64,000 bases of DNA from NCBI GenBank assembly GCA_050942615.1, contig JBMNNQ010000002.1, forward strand, positions 1-64,000, written 5' to 3'. Both the position numbers and the translations under genes were made by a program. Source of the stretch: JAAZMI01 sp050942615. Lineage in GTDB: Bacteria > Bacillota > Dethiobacteria > DTU022 > UBA8154. This document shows positions 8,960 through 18,282 of this stretch, in pieces (positions within the stretch are counted from its first letter, which is position 1; the number at the start of each line of letters is the position of its first letter). The notes below the pieces were generated by a model, which saw only the letters and a program-made list of their open reading frames with translations, was not told where the DNA came from and did no database searches.

Positions 8960-9877
8960 GTGGTGTTAGATACATCCCCGGTTAATTCAATGGCCGGGAA
9001 AAGAAAGGATGTTTCATTATTGGCCGCGAGGCAAAAGCAAAAAATGCCGCCCTGTGTCCTTACTATCGCCGGTTCCGATTCGGGGGCCGGTGCCGGCATC
9101 CAGGCTGACTTAAAGACCTTGGCTGCATTGGATGTGTACGGGCTGACGGCTCTGACAGCAGTTACAGCGCAAAATTCGCGCGCTGTCGAAAGGGCTGAGG
9201 TGTTACCCGCCGCTTTGGTAGGGGCGCAGGTTGATGCCGTGCTGCAGGATTTTCCGGTTGATGTCATAAAAACAGGGATGCTGGGAAACGCAGCAATAGT
9301 GGAGGCAGTGGCTGCTAAAATTAAACGGTACGGGATCACCAAGACGGTGGTAGATCCGGTGATGGTCGCCAAAAGCGGGGATCATCTGCTGGAGGAAGCC
9401 GCACTTAGGGCTCTGCAGGAAAAACTGCTGCCCTTGGCCCTGGTGATTACGCCTAATATACCGGAGGCAGAGGTTCTCTGCGGGTGGCCCATTGGGGACG
9501 AAAAGGCGCGGCGGGAGGCGGCTTATTTTCTGCACCGGCAGGGGCCGGCCTTTGTTCTGCTCAAAGGAGGGCATTTTCAGGAAGAGGCAGCAGAGATAAC
9601 AGATGTCCTTTTTGACGGAGAAAAGTTTTTTTATTACCGTGCGCCCCGTATAATCACCGGGAACACCCATGGCACTGGCTGCACCTTTGCGGCGGCTATC
9701 GCCGCACAACTAGCCCGGGGTAAAGCGGTCCCCTTGGCGGTGAAAGCCGCGCGGGATTACCTGCAGATGATTATGCCCCACGGCCTGCAGCTGGGGCGGG
9801 GGCATGGGCCGCTAAATCATTTTTACGGCTGCCGGACCGGCAGGCAGGCGCAGGAAAATGGTCCTTTGTGGTGGTAA
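8960..9877 (+). CDS. thiD: hydroxymethylpyrimidine/phosphomethylpyrimidine kinase
   Basis: Phosphorylates HMP to HMP-P and HMP-PP in thiamine synthesis. The ribokinase-like fold is evident: TIAGSDSGAGAGIQADLKT near the N terminus, KTGMLGN, the DPVMVAKSGDHLL segment, ITPNIPEAEVL, and the C-terminal anion-hole motif HGTGCTFAAAIAA. The GTG at 8960 has AAGGTGG 9 bases upstream and gives a 305-residue form with about 28 extra N-terminal residues; an ATG at 9044 would give the more typical length. An unusual extension (HFYGCRTGRQAQENGPLWW) ends the protein. It precedes thiE. No TPP riboswitch is visible upstream. Confidence 0.94.
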   Translation: MVLDTSPVNSMAGKRKDVSLLAARQKQKMPPCVLTIAGSDSGAGAGIQADLKTLAALDVYGLTALTAVTAQNSRAVERAEVLPAALVGAQVDAVLQDFPVDVIKTGMLGNAAIVEAVAAKIKRYGITKTVVDPVMVAKSGDHLLEEAALRALQEKLLPLALVITPNIPEAEVLCGWPIGDEKARREAAYFLHRQGPAFVLLKGGHFQEEAAEITDVLFDGEKFFYYRAPRIITGNTHGTGCTFAAAIAAQLARGKAVPLAVKAARDYLQMIMPHGLQLGRGHGPLNHFYGCRTGRQAQENGPLWW

Positions 9878-9908
9878 CAGCCCGTTTTTTCCTCCTTGGA
9901 TATGTTCA

Positions 9909-9917
9909 TGATATAAT
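9909..9917 (+). promoter_or_regulatory. extended -10 promoter between thiD and thiE
   Basis: TGATATAAT is an extended -10 (TGn plus perfect TATAAT) about 80 bases before the thiE start. It could allow thiE to be transcribed apart from thiD. No good -35 is present. Confidence 0.45.
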
Positions 9918-9995
9918 TATGGTGATCCCGCTAACAGGGGCATAACTAAGGTCTGCAGGGGCGCTTCATTGACCGCCCGGAAAGGTGATAAACCG

Positions 9996-10664
9996 GTGCA
10001 AATAAAACTAGATTTAAGCCTTTATGTCATTACAGATCGTCTTTTCTCCCGGGGACGTACACATTTGGAGGTGGCAGCAAAAGCGATCGCGGGTGGCGCA
10101 ACCTGCATACAGTTGCGGGAAAAGGATGCTGCTGTCACCAGCAGGGAACTTTTTGCCCTGGCGGAAAAATTAAGGGCGCTAACCAGGGAAAAAGGGGTAG
10201 CCCTGATTATCAATGACCGTCTGGATATTGCTTTAGCGGTGGGGGCCGACGGCGTACACCTGGGCGGGGACGATCTGCCGCTTGGGGTAGCGCGGCGACT
10301 TTTGCACCCCGGCATGGTTTTGGGGGCTTCAGCCGGTGATCCCGGGCAGGCCCATAGGGCCCAGGCCGCCGGGGCGGCTTACCTGGGAACCGGTGCTGTT
10401 TTTGAGACGTCTACCAAACCCGATGCCGGGGCGGCGATTGGGCCTGCGGCCCTTAGTGCTGTGTGCCGCAGTGTGGAAATACCTGTGGTCGGCATTGGCG
10501 GCATAGGTGCTGCCAATGCCGGCCGGGTTATTGCAGCCGGGGCCGCCGGGGTGGCCGTAATTTCCAGCGTGGCAGGTGCTGCCGATGTTACTGCAGCTGC
10601 CCGGGAGATTGCTTTGCAGGTGAAAAGCGCTCTGGCCCGGAGGAACACAGGGGGAAATATTTGA
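9996..10664 (+). CDS. thiE: thiamine-phosphate synthase
   Basis: Joins HMP-PP and thiazole phosphate to make thiamine phosphate. TIM-barrel motifs of the family are present: LYVITDR at the N terminus, IQLREKD, LIINDRLDIALAVGADGVHLG, the TSTKPDAG phosphate loop region and GIGGIGAANA. Start GTG 9996 has AAAGGTGAT 6 bases upstream and gives 222 residues; an upstream in-frame TTG (9969) has no good ribosome site. The usual GAST motif is GASAGD here. It overlaps nothing and is followed 4 bases later by rnhA. Confidence 0.95.
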   Translation: MQIKLDLSLYVITDRLFSRGRTHLEVAAKAIAGGATCIQLREKDAAVTSRELFALAEKLRALTREKGVALIINDRLDIALAVGADGVHLGGDDLPLGVARRLLHPGMVLGASAGDPGQAHRAQAAGAAYLGTGAVFETSTKPDAGAAIGPAALSAVCRSVEIPVVGIGGIGAANAGRVIAAGAAGVAVISSVAGAADVTAAAREIALQVKSALARRNTGGNI

Positions 10665-10668
10665 AAAA

Positions 10669-11103
10669 ATGAAAGAAGTGATAGTTTACACTGACGGTGC
10701 CTGCAGCGGCAATCCCGGGCCCGGTGGCTGGGCCGCCCTGCTGAGGTATAAGGATGCCGAAAGGGAAATTTTTGGTGCAGAGAGGGAGACTACCAACCAG
10801 CGGATGGAAATGCAGGCGGCTGTGGAGGCCTTGAAACGTTTAAAAGAACCCTGCCTGGTCAGGCTGCATTCCGACAGTGCCTACCTGATCAACGCTTTTC
10901 AGCAGGGCTGGTTGGACAGGTGGCAGAAAAACGGTTGGCAAACAGCAAAGAAGACCCCGGTGGAAAACCAGGACCTCTGGCAGGAGCTGTTAAAGCTGTC
11001 CCAGCGGCACCGGGTAACGTGGGTGAAGGTCAGGGGCCACAGCGACAATGAAGGTAACAACCGCTGTGATTATTTGGCCAAACAGGCTCTTACTTCACTT
11101 TAA
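10669..11103 (+). CDS. rnhA: ribonuclease HI
   Basis: Cleaves RNA in RNA-DNA hybrids. The 144-residue product has the four acidic catalytic positions: Asp in YTDGACSGNPGPGG (residue 8), Glu in QRMEMQAA (near 46), Asp in HSDSAYL (near 68) and Asp in GHSDNEGNNRCD (near 127, after the conserved His). Length and spacing match Escherichia coli RNase HI, including the basic-protrusion region WLDRWQKNGWQTAKKTPV. ATG 10669 starts 4 bases after thiE with GGGGG upstream. Confidence 0.97.
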   Translation: MKEVIVYTDGACSGNPGPGGWAALLRYKDAEREIFGAERETTNQRMEMQAAVEALKRLKEPCLVRLHSDSAYLINAFQQGWLDRWQKNGWQTAKKTPVENQDLWQELLKLSQRHRVTWVKVRGHSDNEGNNRCDYLAKQALTSL

Positions 11104-11152
11104 ACCAACAGGCAGGCTGCTTAAAATAGCAGATCACTTTGGGGGGGTTTGT

Positions 11153-11905
11153 ATGCACCCGATCATTTTTAAAATAGGAGATTTTCCGATCTATGCCTAT
11201 GGCGTTGCCCTTTTTGTTGCTTTTTCAGTAGGCATTATCTGGAGCCTGCGGGAAGCTGAGACCGGGGGCGTGAACCAGGATTATCTTTACGAAGTGATTC
11301 TGATCGGTATTGTGCTGGCCTTGTTGGGTTCCCGCCTGACCTATGTTTTTCTCAACTGGGATTTTTACCGCGGGGAACCCTGGTGGAAAATTTTTGCCTT
11401 CCGGGAGGGCGGGCTTACCTTCTATGGTGGGCTTTTAGCAGCCCTGTTGGGCGGTTATTTCTACTGCCTGTACCGCAAAATATCTTTCTTAAAACTATTG
11501 GATTTTGTAACGCCTTTTATTGCCCTAGGCTATGCTATTACCCGCATCGGTTGTTTTTTAAACGGTTGCTGCTATGGCAAGGTTACCTCTTTACCCTGGG
11601 GCCTGGTTTACCCGGCCATCGACAATCTGCCCCGGCACCCCACGCAGCTCTATGCTTCGTTTTCAGCTTTGTTGATTTTTTTGCTGTTGCGTTACCTGCG
11701 TAAATTTAAAACCTTGCCGGGCTTTATATTCGCTTGGTTTTTAATTTTTTATGGTATTTATCGTTTCGTAGTGGAATTTTTTCGGGTAAGTCTGCCTACC
11801 GTTTGGTTTTTAACACCGGCCCAGGCTGCAGCCCTGGTTTTTATCCTGGCCGGCGGGGCCATGTTGCTGGTGCAGCAAAGACAGCACCAGCGGCAGACCG
11901 GTTAG
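11153..11905 (+). CDS. lgt: prolipoprotein diacylglyceryl transferase
   Basis: Transfers diacylglycerol from phosphatidylglycerol to the lipobox Cys of prolipoproteins in the membrane, so it acts on GerKC and on the four binding lipoproteins in this window. The 250-residue product has seven or so membrane segments and the Lgt signature RIGCFLNGCCYGK near residues 135-147, plus HPTQLYAS and FYGGLLAALLGG. The frame stays open into rnhA upstream, but ATG 11153 follows a GGGGGGG ribosome site and gives the normal length. Confidence 0.96.
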   Translation: MHPIIFKIGDFPIYAYGVALFVAFSVGIIWSLREAETGGVNQDYLYEVILIGIVLALLGSRLTYVFLNWDFYRGEPWWKIFAFREGGLTFYGGLLAALLGGYFYCLYRKISFLKLLDFVTPFIALGYAITRIGCFLNGCCYGKVTSLPWGLVYPAIDNLPRHPTQLYASFSALLIFLLLRYLRKFKTLPGFIFAWFLIFYGIYRFVVEFFRVSLPTVWFLTPAQAAALVFILAGGAMLLVQQRQHQRQTG

Positions 11906-12178
11906 CGGCCGGCTCTTTTCACGCCGGGATTTATAATTCTGAGACTTATGATTATTGCCCTATACCCCAGGTGGCAAATCCATATTTCTTGTCCAAATGA
12001 AGGCTTGTCCCCAACCGGGTATTTCCAGCCAGGTGTTTTGCCTGGCGAGGACCCCCGGTGGCGGGGCGTCACTTCAGTTGTGGCCGGCTGGTTGCCTCTA
12101 ATAATGACGTCCCCAAAAATGTGTGAAGTTATTTCAGGACCCTTTTCCTAAGTTTTACTGTAAAACCTGTAAATTTAC
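11906..12178 (+). other. intergenic region without a recognised gene
   Basis: About 270 bases upstream of the next promoter. It contains small GC-rich hairpins (GCCAGG/CCTGGC near 12029-12047, and a GGACCCCCGGTGG... stretch after it). No known RNA family was recognised, and the short open frames lack ribosome sites. Confidence 0.3.
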
Positions 12179-12215
12179 TTGACACCTTCTTTTGTAAACT
12201 GTATAAAAAAGGTGT
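12179..12215 (+). promoter_or_regulatory. sigma-A promoter embedded in an inverted repeat
   Basis: TTGACA (12179-12184), 17-base spacer, TATAAA (12202-12207). The same bases form an imperfect palindrome: ACACCTTcTTTT on the left and AAAAaAAGGTGT on the right, from the -35 to just past the -10. That arrangement suggests an operator for a dimeric repressor over the promoter of the 1446-codon gene. Confidence 0.75.
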
Positions 12216-12261
12216 AAGGATTTGGGTAAATACTGTTAAGGTAGAACAATGAGGTGATTGT

Positions 12262-15200
12262 GTGAGCAGTGAGCAGGAAAACAAAGGGCTGCAGTTGGGA
12301 CTGGATTTAGGGACCTTTGCTGTAAAAGGGATTTTGCTGGAAAATGGAGATCTGCAAGAAAAGGTGCTCCTTCCTACATCCGGTAATCCCGTGCAGGCTG
12401 CCCGGGAATGTCTTGCTTCCCTTTTGAAGGATCGCCAGGATGATTTTATTCAATGCGGGCTGACCGGGGCCAACGCTTCCCTGATTGCCCGGGAAATAGG
12501 CATCAAACCTTTATTGGAAATTGAGGCCTTGCAGGCCGGGCTGGCCCGCCAGGGTTTAAAGGCCGCCGGTGTTCTTTCGTTGGGCCATGAAAATATGTAT
12601 TACCTGGAAATGGGGCCGGCGGGGGAGATCCTCTTTTTCAACCGCAACGGGCAGTGTGCGGCGGGCAGCGGGGCCTTTTGGTATCAGCAGGCCACCAGGA
12701 TGGGCTATAATGATCAGGAACTGGCCCAGATTGCTTTGGAGGCAGACTCTGCGGTAAAAATTTCCGGGCGCTGTGCGGTCTTTGCCAAATCAGATATGAC
12801 CCATGCGATCAATGAAGGGGCCACGCAGGGTGCGGTTTCGGCTGGCATGGCCCGGGCCCTGACGGATATGATTCTGTCCGGGGTGGCTTTAAACAGAATA
12901 AAAGAGGCAGGAACCTTGATTGCGGTAGGCGGGGTGGCCAACAACCAGGCGGTGATGAAGTACATAAAGGAATACTGCCGGGAACGTGCTGTGGAGGTTG
13001 TTGTTCCCGACGGACATGAATATATTAATGCATTGGGAGCAGCGGTTAAGGGGACTAGGGTTAAAGTGGCAGCCTTGCAGCTGGAAAATCTTTTAAGCCG
13101 TGAATACATGCCGGAAAATCCTTTGCCTGCGCTGGAGGCGGGTAAGGTTAAATACATGGAATTTCCTGCAGTAGAAAAAAACTATGACCTTTCTACTGTT
13201 TTTTTAGGGGTGGATTGCGGTTCAGTTTCCACCAAATGTGTTTTGCTGGATGCACAGGGCACTTTTATCGGCGGGATCTACCTCCCCACCGCCGGGCGCC
13301 CGGCGCTTCAGGTTTTGGAGTTAATGAAGGAAGTGGAAGAAAAGTACGGAGAACTGCTGCGGGAGGCCCGCCTTGTGGCTTGCACCACCGGTTCAGGACG
13401 TTTTTTATCACAGAAAATATTAAGTGCAGAATATGCAGTTGATGAAATTACCTGTCAGGCGGAAGGTGTAAAATACCTCTGCGGTGAGCGGGAAACCCTG
13501 GCGGTAATTGAAATCGGCGGTGAAGACTCCAAGTTTTTGCAGTTAAAGAACGGTCTTCTTTATGACTATAATATGAACCCTGTTTGTGCCGCCGGGACGG
13601 GTACCTTTTTGGAAAACCTGGCCGGTCTTTTGGGGGTGCAGATCAAGGACGAATTTTCGGAGAAATCTTTTGCTGCCGAATATGCCATCGACCTGGGGGA
13701 TACTTGTACGCTTCTTTCACAGACAGCGCTGGCGGCTGCGGCTTCCCGCGGCTTGCCTTTAGGTTCCCAGTTGGCCAGCCTGGCCTATTCCTCGGCCCGC
13801 AATTATCTGAGCAAAACGGTGGAAAACAGGCCGTTGGAGGGCCGGGTGATCTTTACCGGGGCGACTGCCAAAAACCACGCCCTGGCCAGCGCTTTTGCTG
13901 CGGAATGCGGCCAGGAGATTACTGTGCCCCCCTATCCCGAACTTTCCGGGGCTTTTGGCAGTGCGGTAATCGCCAAAATGTTTCATGAAACAGGCCAAGA
14001 GGGCCGTTATTCTTTCCGCAGCCTGCAGAACCTGCACAGCTTTACGGTCAGCAAGCGTAAATGCAAGGCGGAGTGTGAACATGAACATAACTGTACCCTG
14101 GACGTGATCGAATTCAGCGACGGCGGCAAGTTCCTTTATGGGGACCGCTGCGGCCGGTATTCCGGGCTGGATAAGAAGACCAAGGGTTATGAACAACTGC
14201 CTGATTACATCACCCGCCGGAATGAACTTTTTACTGCAGCGGCGGGGGAACCCCGGCGTGAAGGGCCGACGGTTGGCCTGGCGCGCAGCGGGATGTTCTT
14301 TGAACTTTATCCTTTTTGGGCAGCTTTCTTTAGGGAATTGGGTGCTGCTGTTGTCCTTTCCGGTAAAACTGCGGACAGTACCCTGGAAAAGGGCAAGAAG
14401 CATCTGGGAACGGAGATGTGCTATCCCTTGGAGGTGGCGATTGGCCACTACCAGGAGCTGCTTGAAAAAGACACAGACTATATTTTTATCCCCGAGGTTG
14501 TCGATATGGAGGCCCTTTCCTGGGCTCCGGACTGGCCGCGGGGTTTCACCTGTTCCCTGATCCAGACGATTAGGGGAACAGTGGCGAACTCCCTGCAGAT
14601 GCCGGCGGAGAAAATTCTTTATGCCCAGTTGAATTACCGGCACGGGAAGGAAGGGATTAAGTCCCAGCTTGAACCTGTGGCCCGGAAACTGCTGGGCGGG
14701 GGCTATCAGGAAGTCCGGCTGCAGGCTGCAGTGGACGCCGGCTACCGGGCACAAGAAGGTTTTCGCCGGGCAATGCTTCAGGAAAGCCGCCAGGCTTTTG
14801 CCGAGCTAAAAAATTACCGGGAAACGGTGGTAGCTGTTTTCCTGGGCCGGGCCTACACGACCTATGATGATTTTGTTTCCAAGGGATCTTTCAGCTATGC
14901 CCGGCAACGGGGGCTGGTGGCTGTTCCCCAGGAATTCATTCTGGAATACCTGCGGGGTTGGTTTGAAGGGGGGTTTGCAGAGGATTTATTGACAGAGGAA
15001 GACAGGGAGGCTTTTAAAAAGCGCCTAAAAAAATATTTTGCCCACGTGGACAATGTATACCCCATCCAGCTGCAAAAAATGATCTCCACGGTCCTTTTTG
15101 CCGGTTTTTTAAATGAAAGAATGGCAAAAACGGGGCTGCCCCGCCTGCAGTTTTGTTTACAGGATCCCTTTAAATGCGGCCCGAACAGCATGTTGCGCCA

Positions 15201-16602
15201 TTACCTGGAAGGTATGACCGGTTATCTGCGGCTAACCCTGGATGGGCATACGGCGCCAGCAGGGATGATCACACGTTTGGAAGCCTTTAAAAATACTTGT
15301 CTTTCACAAAAGGAAGTCCAGCAGCCGGAATTCTATTCGGCTTGTACCAAGCGTATCGTGGATCGTACTTGGGATAAGATACTTATCCCCGAGCCTACCT
15401 ATCATTCCCGGGTTTTTGCAGCCATGTTTAAAAATTATGGTGTTGATGCTGAAGTTTTACCGCGTAGCAAGGACAAAGATCATACTTTAGCCCGGCGCTT
15501 TATTAACGGGGATGAATGCCTCCCTATGATTCAAAATGTGCAGGACTTTTTAGATTATCTTTATAATAACGGCGAGGATCTTGATCTGGAAAAAACAGTA
15601 TTTTTTCAGGGCTGGGCTTGCGGCCCCTGTCGCTATGGCCTGTATGCGCCAACTCAGTCCCTGTTGATTAACAGGGCTGGCTTTGGTGCGGCTAAGGTTT
15701 GTTCCATACGGGTTGATGATGTCCTGAAAAGGTTCGGTTTTAAATTTGTCGTCGGCCTTTACGCCGGGTTGTTGGCAATAGATGCCCTTTATAAAATGTT
15801 GCATGCTACCAGGCCTTACGAGCAAGAAGCAGGTGCCAGCGAAATGCTGTTTGAAAAATATGCAGCACGGTTGATGGAAACCCTGGAAAGTTTACGTTTT
15901 AGCCTGCCCCGTCTAGTTGCCGGTACACATTTACTGCCCCTGGAAACGTTGCTGAGGGAGGCTACTGCAGAATTTATGCAGGTGCCGCGCACCGATGAAA
16001 AAAGGCCGCTTATACTGGTGGGGGGAGAATTCTATGTCCGCCTGGATGATCGCTGCAACCAAGAACTGATTAAAAAAATTGAAAAAGAAGGCGGCGAGGT
16101 GTCACTGGCCCCGGCCTCCGAACTTTTTGCCTATACAGCCTATATCAACCATCGGGAGGCCGAAACAGCCTTCGCCCTGCAACGCACTGTACCAAAATAT
16201 TTGTTGAAAACAGGGTATGGCCTCGTGCAACGCCTGGCCCACAGGGATGAACTACGTTTATTGGAGGCGGCAGGGGATATGCGGGATAGGCTGGAAGAGC
16301 CCACTCCAAAGGAAATTAGCACCCTGGCCAGGAAATATGTTTCCGGGCATTACGGGGGGGAGCCCCCGATGACAATTGGCAGAACCTGTGCCTGGGCGCA
16401 GCGTAACAATGTAGACGGGGCAGTTTTTGTAGCACCTTTTACCTGCATGCCCGGTTCGGTGGTCGAAGGGCAAATGGGTGCTATGCGAAAAGATCTTGGT
16501 TTTCCCATGATTACGCTTTACTATGATGGCAAGGACAGTGCCAACCGTGAAGAATTCATCGGGAGCCTTGTTTTCCAGGCCCGGCAAAAAATGGGCGTTT
16601 AA
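12262..16602 (+). CDS. giant fusion of two dehydratase-activase domains and 2-hydroxyacyl-CoA-dehydratase-like domains
   Basis: The 1446-residue protein starts with two consecutive BadF/BadG/HgdC-type ASKHA ATPase domains. Domain 1 (about 9-275) has LDLGTFAVKG, CAAGSGAF and a second Cys in GRCAVF, the pattern of [4Fe-4S] ligands in activases. Domain 2 (about 316-580) has VDCGSVSTKC, GGEDSKF and CAAGTGTF. A DUF2229-like part follows (about 590-900, with CKAECEHEHNC, GTEMCYP), and then an HgdB-like region (about 1030-1446) with GWACGPCRYG and FTCMPGSVVEG cysteines. The family is known in anaerobes as activase-related protein; its substrate is unknown. GTG 12262 follows GAGGTGA. It is monocistronic and convergent with eam. 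Confidence 0.88.
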   Translation: MSSEQENKGLQLGLDLGTFAVKGILLENGDLQEKVLLPTSGNPVQAARECLASLLKDRQDDFIQCGLTGANASLIAREIGIKPLLEIEALQAGLARQGLKAAGVLSLGHENMYYLEMGPAGEILFFNRNGQCAAGSGAFWYQQATRMGYNDQELAQIALEADSAVKISGRCAVFAKSDMTHAINEGATQGAVSAGMARALTDMILSGVALNRIKEAGTLIAVGGVANNQAVMKYIKEYCRERAVEVVVPDGHEYINALGAAVKGTRVKVAALQLENLLSREYMPENPLPALEAGKVKYMEFPAVEKNYDLSTVFLGVDCGSVSTKCVLLDAQGTFIGGIYLPTAGRPALQVLELMKEVEEKYGELLREARLVACTTGSGRFLSQKILSAEYAVDEITCQAEGVKYLCGERETLAVIEIGGEDSKFLQLKNGLLYDYNMNPVCAAGTGTFLENLAGLLGVQIKDEFSEKSFAAEYAIDLGDTCTLLSQTALAAAASRGLPLGSQLASLAYSSARNYLSKTVENRPLEGRVIFTGATAKNHALASAFAAECGQEITVPPYPELSGAFGSAVIAKMFHETGQEGRYSFRSLQNLHSFTVSKRKCKAECEHEHNCTLDVIEFSDGGKFLYGDRCGRYSGLDKKTKGYEQLPDYITRRNELFTAAAGEPRREGPTVGLARSGMFFELYPFWAAFFRELGAAVVLSGKTADSTLEKGKKHLGTEMCYPLEVAIGHYQELLEKDTDYIFIPEVVDMEALSWAPDWPRGFTCSLIQTIRGTVANSLQMPAEKILYAQLNYRHGKEGIKSQLEPVARKLLGGGYQEVRLQAAVDAGYRAQEGFRRAMLQESRQAFAELKNYRETVVAVFLGRAYTTYDDFVSKGSFSYARQRGLVAVPQEFILEYLRGWFEGGFAEDLLTEEDREAFKKRLKKYFAHVDNVYPIQLQKMISTVLFAGFLNERMAKTGLPRLQFCLQDPFKCGPNSMLRHYLEGMTGYLRLTLDGHTAPAGMITRLEAFKNTCLSQKEVQQPEFYSACTKRIVDRTWDKILIPEPTYHSRVFAAMFKNYGVDAEVLPRSKDKDHTLARRFINGDECLPMIQNVQDFLDYLYNNGEDLDLEKTVFFQGWACGPCRYGLYAPTQSLLINRAGFGAAKVCSIRVDDVLKRFGFKFVVGLYAGLLAIDALYKMLHATRPYEQEAGASEMLFEKYAARLMETLESLRFSLPRLVAGTHLLPLETLLREATAEFMQVPRTDEKRPLILVGGEFYVRLDDRCNQELIKKIEKEGGEVSLAPASELFAYTAYINHREAETAFALQRTVPKYLLKTGYGLVQRLAHRDELRLLEAAGDMRDRLEEPTPKEISTLARKYVSGHYGGEPPMTIGRTCAWAQRNNVDGAVFVAPFTCMPGSVVEGQMGAMRKDLGFPMITLYYDGKDSANREEFIGSLVFQARQKMGV

Positions 16603-16625
16603 GGACCTGCTACCCTGTTTTGTTA

Positions 16626-17867
16626 TCAAAAATTCGGATATTTAAAGACTTTCCCTTCCCAGTTGCGAAATGTTACATGCCCGTTACCCAAAGAAATAAG
16701 GTACTGGGGCAGGATGGGGGTCTTTCCGTGCCCGTCAGGGGCGTTGATAATATAGGTGGGAACAGCCAAACCTGAAGTATAGCCTCTTAACTGTTCCATA
16801 ATTTCAACACCGTCTTCAACCCTGGTAATAAAATGGCTTGTTCCCCTGACAAGTTTGGCATGGAAGATATAATAGGGGCGCACCATACATTTAAGCAGTT
16901 CATGGTTCAGTTTTTTCATGATGTGGGGATCGTTGTTAATCCCTTTGAGTAAAACAGCCTGATTGCCGAGGCCGATTCCCGCCCGGGCCAGACGCAAACA
17001 GGCCTGTTGCGCTTCCTTGGTTATCTCCCGGGGATGATTAAACTGGGTGTTGATATAGAGGGGCAGATGATTGGCCAGCAGCCGGCAAAGTTTTTCTGTA
17101 ATGCGTTGGGGCAGGGTAACCGGTGTCCGGGTTCCAAAACGTTTAATTTCGACGTGGGGGATGGCCTCCAGTTCTTCCAACAGGTACGCCAGCGCTTCAT
17201 CCGGGAGAGTAAAAGGATCGCCCCCGGTAATTAAGACATCCCTTACTTCGGAATTTTCCCGGATATATTGTAGTGCTGCAGCCAGGTCTTCCTGGTTGGA
17301 ATGCAGATCAATTTCACCAATATTGCGCCTGCGCTGGCAATGACGGCAAAACATGGCGCACATATTGGTAATGTTGATGATCAACCGATCGGCGTAGCGG
17401 CGTGTAATTAAAGGGGCGGGGCTGGTAGACCGTTCTGCCATCGGATCGTCCCCGCCAAGGGTATCCAGGTATTCCTGTATAGAGGGGACGGATTGCAGCC
17501 TGACGGGATCGGCTGGATCGGCAGGTGTGATCAGCGCGGCGTAGTAAGGTGAAATGGCCCAACGGTATCGGGAGGCAACTTTTTCTATTTCCTCTGCCTC
17601 CTGATCGGTAAGATCGATTATTTTACGGAGCACATCAGTATGATCAATCCTGTTTTTGATCTGCCAACGCCAATCGTGCCAGTTTTCCAAATCGCCACCT
17701 AAAATATTTAAAATTTTCTCCCTGCGGGCGGTATATTCTTTACCCATTTTTAAGCCGGAGGGTATCTTGCTGCGGGCCTTCAAAAAAGGTTTTATTTTTT
17801 CCTTCAGTTCCTTGCTCCGCTCCCAAGCTGTTTCCCTGTTGATGCTGGCGTCTTTAATTATGCCCAT
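16626..17867 (-). CDS. eam: glutamate 2,3-aminomutase (radical SAM, PLP)
   Basis: Converts L-glutamate to beta-glutamate, a compatible solute. The 413-residue product has the radical SAM Cys triad C170-x3-C174-x2-C177 and a PLP lysine K382 in GHGKTP. In lysine 2,3-aminomutase two aspartates (Asp293, Asp330) hold the lysine side chain; here the aligned positions are Lys338 (HAKL) and Asn375 (INAP), 37 residues apart as in the reference. These are the substitutions reported for Clostridioides difficile glutamate 2,3-aminomutase, so I prefer this over a KamA call. ATG 17867 has a perfect AAGGAGG. It lies alone behind a c-di-AMP riboswitch. A beta-lysine acetyltransferase gene (ablB) is absent. 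Confidence 0.85.
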   Translation of the reverse strand: MGIIKDASINRETAWERSKELKEKIKPFLKARSKIPSGLKMGKEYTARREKILNILGGDLENWHDWRWQIKNRIDHTDVLRKIIDLTDQEAEEIEKVASRYRWAISPYYAALITPADPADPVRLQSVPSIQEYLDTLGGDDPMAERSTSPAPLITRRYADRLIINITNMCAMFCRHCQRRRNIGEIDLHSNQEDLAAALQYIRENSEVRDVLITGGDPFTLPDEALAYLLEELEAIPHVEIKRFGTRTPVTLPQRITEKLCRLLANHLPLYINTQFNHPREITKEAQQACLRLARAGIGLGNQAVLLKGINNDPHIMKKLNHELLKCMVRPYYIFHAKLVRGTSHFITRVEDGVEIMEQLRGYTSGLAVPTYIINAPDGHGKTPILPQYLISLGNGHVTFRNWEGKVFKYPNF

Positions 17868-17945
17868 GACAAAACCTCCTTAAAAAATAATGTGAAGTAA
17901 AAATTGGGGGGAACTGACACTTGACCGTTTTCAAAATGCAGGTAT

Positions 17946-18000
17946 AAAAAAACCTTCTTCTTTAACAGGTACCCACCGGGCACCTGTTTTCAAGGAAGGC
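17946..18000 (-). terminator. riboswitch-linked intrinsic terminator in the eam leader
   Basis: On the minus strand a long hairpin (outer CCTTC/GAAGG, inner AACAGGTGCCC/GGGTACCTGTT with a 3-base loop) is followed by seven T. It lies between the c-di-AMP aptamer and the eam start, where a switch terminator is expected. Confidence 0.85.
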
Positions 18001-18133
18001 TAAAGCAGGCTCAGCTTATGTATTTAATAGAAGCCGATAAATTTGGTTTAGGCTATACATCACCTGTATTTTCGTTGTTCTGTATCTGCCCTGCACAACA
18101 ACAGCAGCTATATGCTACCGTGCAGTGCTGCCC

Positions 18134-18260
18134 GCTTAGCCTGCGAGGTTAGCTGACGGGCTCGGGCCCGGGTCGCCCTATTTCCGGTTTATTAAACCGG
18201 AAGATTCGCCCCCCAATTAACTGATGGTTCCCCCGCGTCTTTCAAATAGACTTAGGCTTG
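18134..18260 (-). ncRNA. c-di-AMP riboswitch (ydaO-yuaA type) upstream of eam
   Basis: Read on the minus strand, the conserved blocks of the family occur in order: GCGGGGGAACC, GGGGGGCGAATC, an AT-loop stem (TTCCGG/CCGGAA), ATAGGGCGA, CCCGAGCCCGTCAGCTAACC (18144-18169 region) and TCGCAGGC. AGCCT at the 5' end and AGGCT at the 3' end can form P1. This matches the Bacillus subtilis ydaO leader closely. The family senses c-di-AMP and usually turns genes off when the ligand is high. It is preceded by a good promoter and followed by a terminator and eam. Confidence 0.95.
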
Positions 18261-18282
18261 TTTCAGTCTTTACTGACTTTTA

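Noticed and set aside
11948..12151. A 67-codon open frame between lgt and the fusion gene
   Set aside because: No ribosome site, no protein pattern.
16626..17867. Lysine 2,3-aminomutase (kamA/ablA)
   Set aside because: The two substrate-side Asp residues are Lys and Asn, as in glutamate 2,3-aminomutase, and ablB is absent.
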